DNA from: Bacilli bacterium | GTDB taxonomy: Bacteria; Bacillota_I; Bacilli_A; ML615J-28; CAG-698 | Assembly: GCA_016296945.1 (NCBI GenBank) | Contig: JAEDHQ010000003.1 | Location: 1 to 55,690, forward strand | Reading direction: 5' to 3' | Length of the DNA: 55,690 nt | Part shown: positions 1 to 8,615 of the stretch, in pieces | How the letters are laid out: each line of letters starts with the position of its first letter | Numbering within the stretch: position 1 is the stretch's first letter | Notes under the pieces: model-generated | Told to the model about the DNA's origin: nothing | What the model saw: only the letters and a program-made list of their open reading frames with translations | Databases searched by the model: none | Translations under genes and position numbers: made by a program

Positions 1-428
1 AGATGTTATAAACAATATTAAGTAATTATAATAGTATTTATATATGTATATACATATTTATTCATAAAAGATATTTGCTTTTGTTTGCTATTTTCGAATT
101 GTATTTTCTTATTAGTTATGAAAATATATATAATAGTTAAATGTTTGTTTATATAAGTAAATGTGTATATATTTTTATTTAAGAAATAATAATTAGTAAA
201 GTTATTATGTTTGTTATTGATGGAGTTGAAATGTTTTTATTAACAATGTTGAAATCAATTTTTTTGAGAAATAGGAATTATTATCTTTTCACTAGTATAT
301 ATAATATAGAAAGAGCATTTTATTTTTCCTCTTATTTAATCTGTTTTGAAATTATAAACTTAATTTTTAAAGATATCTTTAAATATGTATTTATTTCTAT
401 ACTTATTTATGTTTCAGCTTAGAATTTT
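1..428. repeat. Tandem AT-rich repeat, copy A
   Basis: This is the first of two direct copies of a ~430 bp AT-rich sequence (offset about 447 bp). Matching landmarks are TATAAACAATATTAAGT near the start, CTTTTCACTAGTATATATAA in the middle and TTTATGTTTCAGCTTA at the end. The last ~80 bp are essentially identical to copy B, while the first half has many substitutions and small indels. A 71-codon hydrophobic reading frame (207-422) exists here without a Shine-Dalgarno sequence, and copy B breaks it, so coding is doubtful. The window starts inside or at the edge of the copy, so more copies may lie upstream. No DnaA-box cluster was seen. Confidence 0.85.
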
Positions 429-447
429 CAAAATAATAACTAATATT

Positions 448-866
448 AGACTTTATAAACAATATTAAGTGATTATGATAGTATTTATATATGTATATAA
501 ATATTTCTTCCTGAAAGATATTTACTTTTGTTTACTATTTTCGTGTTGTATTTTTTATCAGTTATAAAAATATATATAATAGTTAAATGTTTGTTTTATA
601 AGTAAATATATATTTATTTAAGAAATGATAATTAGGAAAGTTATTATGTTTGTTATCGATGGAATTGAAATATTATTTTAACCATGTAGAAATCAATTTT
701 TTGAGAAATAGGAATTATTATCTTTTCACTAGTATATATAATTATAGAAAGAGCGTTTTATTTTTACTCTTATTTAATCTGTTTTGAAATTATAAACTTA
801 ATTTTTAAAGATATCTTTAAATATGTATTTATTTCTATACTTATTTATGTTTCAGCTTAAAATTTC
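448..866. repeat. Tandem AT-rich repeat, copy B
   Basis: Second copy of the repeat at 1-428, slightly shorter because of indels. The reading frame open in copy A meets a stop after about 12 codons here (the TTTTAACC around 675-682), so any ancestral gene is dead in this copy. Together the two copies fill the space immediately upstream of yaaA, where dnaN would stand in Bacillus-type origin regions. Apart from the yaaA promoter at its right end, nothing else is recognisable in this ~1 kb. Confidence 0.85.
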
Positions 867-979
867 CCCTAGGATTATACGAATTATAAAATGAAAAATA
901 TTGAAAAAAATAAAAAAACGATTATAAGCTAAAAAATGGGCAAAAAGATAAAAAAACTCTAGCAATTTTTTATGTGTTG

Positions 980-988
980 TGGTATAAT
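980..988 (+). promoter_or_regulatory. Extended -10 promoter of yaaA-recF-gyrB-gyrA
   Basis: TGGTATAAT is an extended -10 (TGnTATAAT, hexamer 983-988), about 20 bp before the yaaA start codon. No good -35 is visible, which is usual for extended -10 promoters. An AGGAAGTGAG ribosome-binding site follows at 996-1005. Confidence 0.6.
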
Positions 989-1008
989 ATATAATAGGAA
1001 GTGAGAGT

Positions 1009-1227
1009 ATGACAGAAGTAAAAATTGTTTCAGAATATATAAAATTAGGACAATTCTTAAAGTTTGCGGCTATAATAAGCAATGGTGCTGAGGCTAAGCA
1101 ATTCTTAGAGTTTAATAAAGTGTATGTTAATTCTGAATTGGATCAAAGAAGAGGAAGAAAACTATATCCCAATGATATTGTGAAAGTATTGAATAAAGAA
1201 TACATAATAAAAGCGGAAAGTGTATGA
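1009..1227 (+). CDS. yaaA: S4-domain RNA-binding protein YaaA
   Basis: A 72-residue protein that is essentially one S4 RNA-binding domain. The core is visible as a hydrophobic helix (LGQFLKFAAII) followed by GAEAKQFL, VYVNSELDQRRGRKLYPND and the final strand. Proteins of this family (YaaA/RlbA) sit directly upstream of recF across Firmicutes and are thought to act in ribosome or RNA metabolism; the exact role is not settled. The stop codon overlaps the recF start as ATGA, indicating translational coupling. A strong AGGAAGTGAG site fixes the start. dnaA and dnaN, normally just upstream, are not in this window. Confidence 0.93.
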   Translation: MTEVKIVSEYIKLGQFLKFAAIISNGAEAKQFLEFNKVYVNSELDQRRGRKLYPNDIVKVLNKEYIIKAESV

Positions 1228-2300
1228 AATCACAAATCAAAAGTATTACATTAAATAATTTTAGGTTGTTTGATAAACAAAACTTTTCTTTTTCAGAGGA
1301 TATTAATATTATTGTTGGAAAAAATGCTTCTGGAAAGACTACAATATTAGAAGGAATCAATCTTTTAGGAGTAGGAAAATCCTTTAGGACACATAATGAT
1401 GCAGATTTGCTAAAAAGAGGAGAAGAAAGTTTCTACGTAAAAGGATTATTTAATACACAAGAAGGGGATAGGGAAATAGTCTTATCTTACACACAAAAGG
1501 GGAAGAAAATTAACGTTAATGGTTCTTTTGTGAAGAAAATGAGCGATTTCGTTGGACAGATTAAGGTGATTTGTTTTTCTCCAATTGATTTAAATATTGT
1601 TAAGGGAGAACCCAAACACAAAAGAAGCTTTTTGGATCAAAATATAGGTATTATTGATAAACAGTATTTAAATAGTTTAATTATGTATAATAAGTTGCTT
1701 AAAGAACGCAATGAGCTGTTAAAACAAATGAGTAAATTTAATAATAATATTGACCTTTTAAGTGTTTATACAGATAAACTAATTGTTGTTGCAAAAGAAA
1801 TTATTAATAAAAGAAATGAATATATAAAAATTATTGAGAGTTATGCAAACACTAATATCAAGAAAATTAGTGATTATAATGAACAAATTGAATTAAAATA
1901 TAAACCTAATGTAAGTTTTGATGAAGTGGAAGATAAGATAAAAAAGTCCGTTAAAGAGGATATCCTTAATCAAACTACTACATTAGGACCTCATAAAGAT
2001 ACATTTAATATTTATTTAAATAATGAAGAAATTGGTAGTTTTGGTTCTTATGGTCAACAAAAATCTGTTGCAATAGCTTTAAAATTAGCTATTTCTGATA
2101 TTATTAAAAATAAAAACGATAGTGCTATAATCATTTTAGATGATGTTTTTGGGGAATTAGATAATAAAAGACAAGATGATTTGATTAGAAATCTAAAGGA
2201 AAAGGGGCAAGTGGTAATTTCTACCACCGATATATCTTTAATTTCTAAGGATATCTTAAAAAATAGTAAAGTTATAGAAATGGATGAGGGGGAAGAATAA
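1224..2300 (+). CDS. recF: DNA replication and repair protein RecF
   Basis: RecF is an SMC-like ATPase that binds gapped DNA and helps RecO/RecR load RecA at stalled forks. The 358-residue length is normal. Walker A is GKNASGKTT (residues 32-40), the signature region is GSYGQQKSVAIALKLA near residue 275, and Walker B is IIILDDVFGELD near 305. It overlaps yaaA by four bases and gyrB by one (TAATG), so yaaA, recF and gyrB are probably co-translated. The reading frame is intact. Confidence 0.97.
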   Translation: MKSQIKSITLNNFRLFDKQNFSFSEDINIIVGKNASGKTTILEGINLLGVGKSFRTHNDADLLKRGEESFYVKGLFNTQEGDREIVLSYTQKGKKINVNGSFVKKMSDFVGQIKVICFSPIDLNIVKGEPKHKRSFLDQNIGIIDKQYLNSLIMYNKLLKERNELLKQMSKFNNNIDLLSVYTDKLIVVAKEIINKRNEYIKIIESYANTNIKKISDYNEQIELKYKPNVSFDEVEDKIKKSVKEDILNQTTTLGPHKDTFNIYLNNEEIGSFGSYGQQKSVAIALKLAISDIIKNKNDSAIIILDDVFGELDNKRQDDLIRNLKEKGQVVISTTDISLISKDILKNSKVIEMDEGEE

Positions 2301-4273
2301 TGCCTGAAGAAGTTTTAGATAAAGAAATTACTGAAAATAAGAAAAAGAAAACCGAAAAGAAAGAAGACAGTTATGGTGGTTCTAACATCCAAATTCTAGA
2401 AGGTCTAGAAGCTGTTAGAAAAAGACCAGGGATGTATATTGGTTCTACTGGTGAAGAAGGATTACACCATTTAGTATGGGAAATTGTTGATAACTCTATC
2501 GATGAAGCTTTAGCGGGTTATTGTACACATATTGAAGTAGAGATTTTGCCAGATAATGTCATAAGTGTAACCGACAACGGACGTGGTATTCCTGTTGATA
2601 TTCACAAGAAAACTGGTGAAAGTGCTGCTGAAGCAGTTTTTACAATACTTCATGCTGGTGGAAAGTTTGATGGTTCATCGTATAAGGTTTCTGGGGGATT
2701 ACATGGTGTAGGAGCCAGCGTTGTTAATGCTCTTAGTACGTGGTTAAAAGTAATAATTAAAAAAGACGGCAAAGTGTATCAACAAGAATATTCACGTGGT
2801 AAAAGACAATATAAACTGAAAGAAATCGGAGTAACTGAAGATCATGGTACTCAAGTAATCTTTAAGGCTGACGGAGAAATTTTCAAAGATACAACTACTT
2901 ATAATTATGAAAAAATTAGAGGAAGACTTCAACAATGTGCCTTTTTAAACAAAGGGTTAAAGATTTCGTTAACAGATTCTCGAAATCCTGAAAAGGTTAA
3001 GTCTATAACTTATTGTTATGAAGGTGGAATTATTGAATATGTTGAGTTTTTAAATAAAAACAAGAGTAATTTACCAATTCATCCAAATATTTTCTATATT
3101 TCTAAAGCTCAAGAGAAGATAGAAATCGAAATAGCAATGCAATATACTGAAGATTATAATAGCTCAATTTATTCATTTGTTAATAACGTACATACTCCAG
3201 AAGGGGGAACACATGAAGAAGGTTTCCGTAACGCATTAACAAGAGTGTTAAATAATTATGGAAAACAAAACAATATATTCAGAAAAGATGAAGGATTAAC
3301 TGGCGATGATGTTAGAGAAGGATTAACAGCTATTATTTATTGTCGTCATCCTGATCCACAATATGAAGGGCAAACAAAGAAGAAACTAGGTAATACAGAA
3401 GTAAGAAGAATTGTATCACAAATCGTTTCTGATAGTTTAGATGCTTTCTTAAAGGAAAATCCACAAACAGCGAAAGCAATTATTGAAAAATCTTTACTAG
3501 CAAGTCGTGCTAGAATTGCAGCTAAGAAAGCAAGAGAAGCAACTAGAAGAAAAAATCCACTCGAAACATTAGGATTTGCTTCAAAATTAGCAGACTGCCG
3601 TTCTAAAGATCCTGAAAAATGTGAAATATACATAGTCGAAGGTGATTCTGCTGGTGGATCTGCAAAAAGTGGTCGTGATAGTGAATATCAAGCAATTTTA
3701 CCATTAAGAGGTAAAGTATTGAATGTGGAAAAGTCGAGAATGGATAAAGCGCTCGGAAATAAAGAGATTATTTCAATGATTCAAGCGTTTGGAACGGGAA
3801 TTGGTGAAGAATTTAATTTGGCGGCAGCAAGATATCATAAAATTGTAATTATGACCGATGCCGATGTTGACGGTGCACATATTTGTACATTGTTGTTGAC
3901 ATTTTTCTACCGATTTATGAAACCGTTAATTGAAAACGGATATATTTATATAGCACAACCACCTCTATATAAGATTCAACAAGGTAAAAGAGTGGAATAT
4001 GCTTATAGTGATGAAGAATTACAAAAAATATTAGCAACATTTTCAAAAGCATCAAAACCTAGTATTCAACGATACAAAGGTTTAGGGGAAATGAATGATG
4101 AACAATTGTGGGAAACAACAATGGATCCTGCAAATAGAACATTATTAAAAGTTACTTTAGGAGATGCAATTGAAGCGGATACTGTCTTCAGTATGTTGAT
4201 GGGGGATGATGTAGAACCTCGTCGTGATTTCATTGAAGAAAATGCTGTTTATGTTGATAATTTAGATGTATAG
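2300..4273 (+). CDS. gyrB: DNA gyrase subunit B
   Basis: ATPase subunit of gyrase, 657 residues. After a Lys/Glu-rich N-terminal stretch of about 25 residues comes the GHKL ATPase fold: RKRPGMYIGST, the Mg/ATP motif EIVDNSIDEALAGY, DNGRGIPVD and GGLHGVGASVVNALS. The TOPRIM domain follows, with EGDSAGGSAKSGRD and DADVDGAHI as its metal-binding acids, and the C-terminal QRYKGLGEMN motif that contacts GyrA and DNA. It starts within the recF stop and gyrA follows after 9 bp. The C-terminal end (YVDNLDV) is typical of gyrase rather than topoisomerase IV, as is the recF neighbourhood. Confidence 0.98.
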   Translation: MPEEVLDKEITENKKKKTEKKEDSYGGSNIQILEGLEAVRKRPGMYIGSTGEEGLHHLVWEIVDNSIDEALAGYCTHIEVEILPDNVISVTDNGRGIPVDIHKKTGESAAEAVFTILHAGGKFDGSSYKVSGGLHGVGASVVNALSTWLKVIIKKDGKVYQQEYSRGKRQYKLKEIGVTEDHGTQVIFKADGEIFKDTTTYNYEKIRGRLQQCAFLNKGLKISLTDSRNPEKVKSITYCYEGGIIEYVEFLNKNKSNLPIHPNIFYISKAQEKIEIEIAMQYTEDYNSSIYSFVNNVHTPEGGTHEEGFRNALTRVLNNYGKQNNIFRKDEGLTGDDVREGLTAIIYCRHPDPQYEGQTKKKLGNTEVRRIVSQIVSDSLDAFLKENPQTAKAIIEKSLLASRARIAAKKAREATRRKNPLETLGFASKLADCRSKDPEKCEIYIVEGDSAGGSAKSGRDSEYQAILPLRGKVLNVEKSRMDKALGNKEIISMIQAFGTGIGEEFNLAAARYHKIVIMTDADVDGAHICTLLLTFFYRFMKPLIENGYIYIAQPPLYKIQQGKRVEYAYSDEELQKILATFSKASKPSIQRYKGLGEMNDEQLWETTMDPANRTLLKVTLGDAIEADTVFSMLMGDDVEPRRDFIEENAVYVDNLDV

Positions 4274-4282
4274 GAGATCAAT

Positions 4283-6922
4283 ATGAACAATACAAATGAT
4301 CTAGAAAAAGATTTAGAATTAGAAAAAACTGAAGAAAATACTGATAATCAAGATAACAGTGAGGAAATAACTGAAGAAGAAATCAATGAAAGTAATCAAA
4401 TTCAAGAAGGACATCATTATGGAAGTGTAAAAGAAGTTGATCTTGCTTCTAAAATGAAGATTTCCTTCTTAAGTTATGCAATGAGTGTTATCGTTGCTCG
4501 TGCTCTTCCAGATGTTCGTGATGGCTTGAAACCAGTTCATAGAAGAATCTTATATGGCATGAATGAGTTAGGTGTTACTTCTGATAAGCCTACTAAGAAA
4601 TCAGCTCGTATAGTAGGGGATGTTATGGGTAAATACCATCCTCATGGTGATGCTGCAATTTATGATTCAATGGTCAGAATGGCTCAAAACTTCAGTTATC
4701 GTTATCCTTTAGTTGAAGGACAAGGAAATTTCGGTAGTATCGATGGAGATCCTGCTGCCGCAATGCGTTATACAGAAGCTAAAATGAGTAAAATAACAAC
4801 AGAATTACTTAGAGATTTAAATAAGAATACTGTTGACTTTCAAGATAACTATGATGGAACTGAAAAAGAACCAGTAATTCTTCCTTCAAGATTTCCTAAC
4901 CTTTTAGTAAATGGGGCAACAGGTATTGCTGTTGGTATGGCGACTAATATACCGCCACATAATTTGGGTGAAGTTATCGATGGTATTTTAGCTTTAATAA
5001 AAAATCCTGATATTTCTATTGAAGGATTAATGAACTATATTAAAGGTCCTGATTTTCCAACTGGAGGTTGTATAATGGGAATTTCTCAAGTGAGAAAAGC
5101 TTATATGACTGGAAATGGAGCAATTACATTAAGAGCAAAACATGAAGTAGTTGAACGAGGAAATGGAAAAACAGAAATAATTGTAAAAGAAATCCCTTAT
5201 CAAGTATTAAAATCAAGATTAATTGAACGAATTGCGGAAACAGTTAGAGATAAATTAATTGATGGTATTACTGGATTACAGGATGAATCATCAAATAAAG
5301 GAATGCGTATCGTTATTGAGTTGCGCCGTGATGTAAATCCAAGTGTTGTTCTAAACAACTTATATAAACACACACAAATGCAAGTCACATTTGGTGCTAA
5401 TATGTTAGCTTTAGTTAATGGACAACCAAAAGTTCTTAATTTAAAAGAAATACTTGAAAGATATGTCGAACATCAAATTGAAATCATAACAAGAAGAACA
5501 CAATTTGATTTAGAAAAAGCAGAAGCAAGAGCACATATAGTTGAAGGTTTACTGGTTGCTTTAGGAAATATTGACTTAGTAATTCAAATAATTAAAAAGT
5601 CAAAAACAACAGAAGAAGCTATTACAAGTTTAATGAAGACGTTCAATTTATCTGAAGTACAAACTAGAGCAATATTAGACATGAAGTTACAAAGATTAAC
5701 TGGTTTAGAAATAGATAAATTGAAAGAAGAATTAGCTTCATTAAAACGTGACATTATTGAATATAAAGATATATTAAAGAATCATCAAAGAAAATTAGAT
5801 ATTATAGTTTCTGAATTAACAGAAATTAAAGAAAAATACGGTGACTCTCGAAAAACTGAAATAAGCTTAAGTGACGATTTAGTAATAGAAGATGCTGATT
5901 TAATTCCAGTCGAAGATGTAATTATAACAGTTACTAATAAAGGATATGTTAAGAGATTAACGGTTGACACTTATCGCGCTCAAAATAGAGGAGGTAAGGG
6001 TATTGTAGGTGCTAAACTTTCAGATGATGACTATGTAGAAAGAGTAATTTTCACATCTACACATGATAACTTGTTATTCTTCTCAACGTTAGGTAAAGTA
6101 TATAAATTACGTGCTTTCCAAATACCTTATTCAAGTAGAACAGCAAAAGGTTTACCGATTGTTAACTTATTGAACTTTAGAGAAGATGAACGTCTTGCAA
6201 CTGTTTTAAATGTTAGTCCAGAAATGAATGAAGAAGGATTCTTTATTTTTGCTACAAGACAAGGTCTTGTTAAGAAAACAGAAATTAAAGCGTTCGAAAA
6301 TATTAGAACTAATGGAATTAGAGCGATAATTTTAAATGAAGGTGACGAATTATTTAAAGTAGGAATTACTGATGGTGAAAAAGATATTATTCTTGGAGCA
6401 TCAAATGGTAAAGGAATAAGATTTAGTGAAAGTGACATTCGTCCAATGGGTAGAATCTCTGCAGGAGTAAGAGGTCTATTAGTTGCTGATAATGAAAGAA
6501 TGGTCGGAATGGCGATAGTTAATACAGATGGTGATGAAATTGTTATTGTTACTGAAAAAGGATATGGTAAACGTACAAATGTAGATGCATTTAGAGTTCA
6601 AGTAAGAGGTGGTAAGGGCGTTAAATCATTAAATATTACTGCTAAGAACGGAAAGATGATTGCATTAACAACAGTTCGTGGAGATGAAGACTTATTAGTA
6701 GTTACAGATAAGGGAATGGTAATTAGAACTCATCTAGACCAAATTTTAACTGTCGGAAGAGATACACAAGGAGTTTGTATTATTAAATTGAATGAAGGCC
6801 ATCTTGCTTCTTCAATAGCTATTGTTCCAAGAGCAGAAGATAGCGATGATTCTTCAGAAGTTACCGAAGGAACTTTCGAATATGATGAAGAATACACATT
6901 CTTAGATGATAATTTAGAATAA
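4283..6922 (+). CDS. gyrA: DNA gyrase subunit A
   Basis: Breakage-reunion subunit of gyrase, 879 residues. An acidic N-terminal extension of about 45 residues precedes the conserved start of the winged-helix domain (LSYAMSVIVARALPDVRDG). The catalytic tyrosine is Tyr163 in AAMRYTEAKM. The C-terminal domain carries a GyrA box (QNRGGKG, canonical QRRGGRG) needed for DNA wrapping, which supports gyrase over ParC, and a related QVRGGKG later. In the quinolone-resistance region the motif reads HPHGDAAIYD: Ala124 replaces the serine at E. coli position 83. A promoter and T-box for serS begin right after the stop. Confidence 0.98.
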   Translation: MNNTNDLEKDLELEKTEENTDNQDNSEEITEEEINESNQIQEGHHYGSVKEVDLASKMKISFLSYAMSVIVARALPDVRDGLKPVHRRILYGMNELGVTSDKPTKKSARIVGDVMGKYHPHGDAAIYDSMVRMAQNFSYRYPLVEGQGNFGSIDGDPAAAMRYTEAKMSKITTELLRDLNKNTVDFQDNYDGTEKEPVILPSRFPNLLVNGATGIAVGMATNIPPHNLGEVIDGILALIKNPDISIEGLMNYIKGPDFPTGGCIMGISQVRKAYMTGNGAITLRAKHEVVERGNGKTEIIVKEIPYQVLKSRLIERIAETVRDKLIDGITGLQDESSNKGMRIVIELRRDVNPSVVLNNLYKHTQMQVTFGANMLALVNGQPKVLNLKEILERYVEHQIEIITRRTQFDLEKAEARAHIVEGLLVALGNIDLVIQIIKKSKTTEEAITSLMKTFNLSEVQTRAILDMKLQRLTGLEIDKLKEELASLKRDIIEYKDILKNHQRKLDIIVSELTEIKEKYGDSRKTEISLSDDLVIEDADLIPVEDVIITVTNKGYVKRLTVDTYRAQNRGGKGIVGAKLSDDDYVERVIFTSTHDNLLFFSTLGKVYKLRAFQIPYSSRTAKGLPIVNLLNFREDERLATVLNVSPEMNEEGFFIFATRQGLVKKTEIKAFENIRTNGIRAIILNEGDELFKVGITDGEKDIILGASNGKGIRFSESDIRPMGRISAGVRGLLVADNERMVGMAIVNTDGDEIVIVTEKGYGKRTNVDAFRVQVRGGKGVKSLNITAKNGKMIALTTVRGDEDLLVVTDKGMVIRTHLDQILTVGRDTQGVCIIKLNEGHLASSIAIVPRAEDSDDSSEVTEGTFEYDEEYTFLDDNLE

Positions 6923-6927
6923 AAGAT

Positions 6928-6955
6928 TTGACAATCTAAAAAAAGATGTTATAAT
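6928..6955 (+). promoter_or_regulatory. Sigma-A promoter of the T-box-serS unit
   Basis: TTGACA (6928-6933) and TATAAT (6950-6955) separated by 16 bp, starting six bases after the gyrA stop. It drives the serS leader, so serS is transcribed independently of gyrA. Confidence 0.8.
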
Positions 6956-6961
6956 ATTAAA

Positions 6962-7172
6962 AAACCTATGATAGAGAATATAGAAAGAATTTTATTTTAT
7001 AGAGACTTAATGGTTGGTGGAAATTAAGAATAAATCTTTTGAATCTAACTCTGAGGTGAAGCTAATCCCTTCCGGTTAATTACCGTTAAAAAATTTTAAG
7101 TGAGGATATCCTAATTAGGGTGGTACCGCGGAAATTATTTCGTCCCTTATACATTGTATAAGGGATTTTTAT
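6962..7172 (+). ncRNA. T-box riboswitch (serine)
   Basis: The leader senses uncharged tRNA and controls termination before serS. The diagnostic T-box AGGGTGGTACCGCGG is at 7117-7131. It is followed by an intrinsic terminator: arms TCCCTTATAC (7143-7152) and GTATAAGGGA (7156-7165), then a T run. The T-box can pair with the 5' part of that terminator to make the antiterminator, whose loop carries the TGGT(A) that contacts the tRNA acceptor end. In the presumed specifier loop, GAA is followed by TCT and A (TCT at 7044-7046), a serine codon that matches the downstream gene. The specifier assignment is by context and was not folded computationally. Confidence 0.93.
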
Positions 7173-7217
7173 TTAATGAAGGGAAATTAATAATTGACAA
7201 ATATTTTAGGAGGAAAT

Positions 7218-8492
7218 ATGTTAGACATTAAATTGATTAGAGAAGATGTTGAGGGAGTTATTAAGAAATTAAACACTCGTGGGAAAGATTTCAGTTATTT
7301 AAGAGAATTAGTTGAAAAAGATGATGAAAGAAGAAATCTAATTACAAAAGTTGAATTATTAAAGAAAGAAAGAAATGAAAAAAGTAAACTTGTTGGTGAA
7401 TTAAAAAGAAACAAACAAGAAGCTACTGAAGTTTTAAATAGTGTTGCTAATATCGGAAAAGAAATTGCTGAATTCGACAAGAGAATTGAAGAATTAGATA
7501 AAGATATTAACTGGACTTTATTAAGCACACCAAATATTTTACACGAATCTGTTCCAATTGGAAAAGATGAAAATGATAATCCAGAAATTAGAAGATTTAT
7601 GGAACCTACAAAGTTTAGTTTTACACCAAAAGCACACTATGAATTAGGCGAAAAATTAGATATTTTAGATTTTGATCGTGCTGCAAAAATTACAGGAAGT
7701 AGATTTGTTGTTTATAAAGGATTAGGTGCTAGATTAGAAAGAGCTTTAATTGCATTTATGATGGATTTACATAGTAATGAACATGGATATACAGAAGTAA
7801 TTCCTCCATATATTGTAAATCGTGAAAGTATGACTGCTACAGGTCAATTACCAAAATTTGAAGAAGATGCTTTTAAACTTGCAAATAATGAAAACTGGTT
7901 TTTAAATCCTACTGCTGAAGTTCCTACAATTAATATGTATCGTAATGAAGTAATTGATTATGCTAAATTGCCTATTTGTCATTGTAGCTATACTATGGCT
8001 TTTAGAAGTGAAGCAGGAAGTGCAGGTAAAGATACAAGAGGTTTAATTAGAACACATCAATTTAATAAAGTAGAATTAATCAAGATTGCAAAAGCAGAAG
8101 ATTCTTATGAAGAATTAGAAAAAATGCTATTAGATTCTGAAGATGTTCTTAAAAAATTAAAATTACCTTATCATGTTGTAAGCTTATGTAGTGGAGATAT
8201 GGGATTTGGAATGGCAAAGACATATGATATTGAAGTATGGATTCCATCACAAAACACATATCGCGAAATCGGTAGTATTTCAAATGCCGGTGATTATCAA
8301 GCTAGAAGAGGAAATATTAGAACTAAAAAATCTAAGGATGGCAAATTAGAATATGTTCATACATTAAATGGTAGTGGCTTAGCAGTTGGTAGAACATTAG
8401 TTGCTATATTAGAAAATTATCAACAAGAAGATGGAAGTATAAAAGTTCCGGAAGTATTGATTCCTTACATGGGAGTTGAATATATTAAATAA
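7218..8492 (+). CDS. serS: Serine--tRNA ligase
   Basis: Class II aminoacyl-tRNA synthetase that charges tRNA-Ser (and tRNA-Sec where present). 424 residues from the ATG chosen because a perfect AGGAGG lies at 7208-7213; an upstream in-frame TTG at 7194 precedes that site and is rejected. The N-terminal coiled-coil arm that grips the long variable arm of tRNA-Ser spans about residues 30-100 (Lys/Glu-rich). Class II motifs are visible as TGQLPKFEEDAF, AFRSEAGSAGKDTRGLIRTH (motif 2) and LNGSGLAVGRTLVAILENYQ (motif 3). Regulated by the T-box upstream. Confidence 0.98.
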   Translation: MLDIKLIREDVEGVIKKLNTRGKDFSYLRELVEKDDERRNLITKVELLKKERNEKSKLVGELKRNKQEATEVLNSVANIGKEIAEFDKRIEELDKDINWTLLSTPNILHESVPIGKDENDNPEIRRFMEPTKFSFTPKAHYELGEKLDILDFDRAAKITGSRFVVYKGLGARLERALIAFMMDLHSNEHGYTEVIPPYIVNRESMTATGQLPKFEEDAFKLANNENWFLNPTAEVPTINMYRNEVIDYAKLPICHCSYTMAFRSEAGSAGKDTRGLIRTHQFNKVELIKIAKAEDSYEELEKMLLDSEDVLKKLKLPYHVVSLCSGDMGFGMAKTYDIEVWIPSQNTYREIGSISNAGDYQARRGNIRTKKSKDGKLEYVHTLNGSGLAVGRTLVAILENYQQEDGSIKVPEVLIPYMGVEYIK

Positions 8493-8503
8493 TTTATGTA
8501 ATT

Positions 8504-8531
8504 AAAGGTATCTATAATAAGATACCTTTTT
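8504..8531 (+). terminator. Intrinsic terminator after serS
   Basis: Arms AAAGGTATCT (8504-8513) and AGATACCTTT (8520-8529) with a 6-nt loop and a short T run. Confidence 0.8.
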
Positions 8532-8562
8532 AAAAGCATAATTAATAAAGTAATTATCTTCC

Positions 8563-8590
8563 TTGTATTTTATTCAAAAAATGTTATAAT
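8563..8590 (+). promoter_or_regulatory. Promoter of the ABC exporter gene
   Basis: TTGTAT (8563-8568) and TATAAT (8585-8590) with a 16-bp spacer, about 25 bp before the start codon. Confidence 0.5.
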
Positions 8591-8615
8591 AAATAACAAG
8601 AAAGGTTATAAAACT

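Noticed and set aside
207..422. 71-codon hydrophobic reading frame in repeat copy A
   Set aside because: No Shine-Dalgarno sequence, composition explained by AT-rich DNA, and broken by a stop in copy B.
970..990. DnaA box near TTGTGGTATAAT
   Set aside because: Several mismatches to TTATNCACA or its complement, and the bases are better explained as an extended -10 promoter.
1009..1227. Alternative genetic code (TGA as Trp), as in Mycoplasma
   Set aside because: TGA ends yaaA, the second DHH gene, DUF951 and ylxR at the expected protein length.
7194..7217. Upstream TTG start for serS
   Set aside because: It lies before the AGGAGG site; the ATG at 7218 has ideal spacing and gives the family N-terminus.
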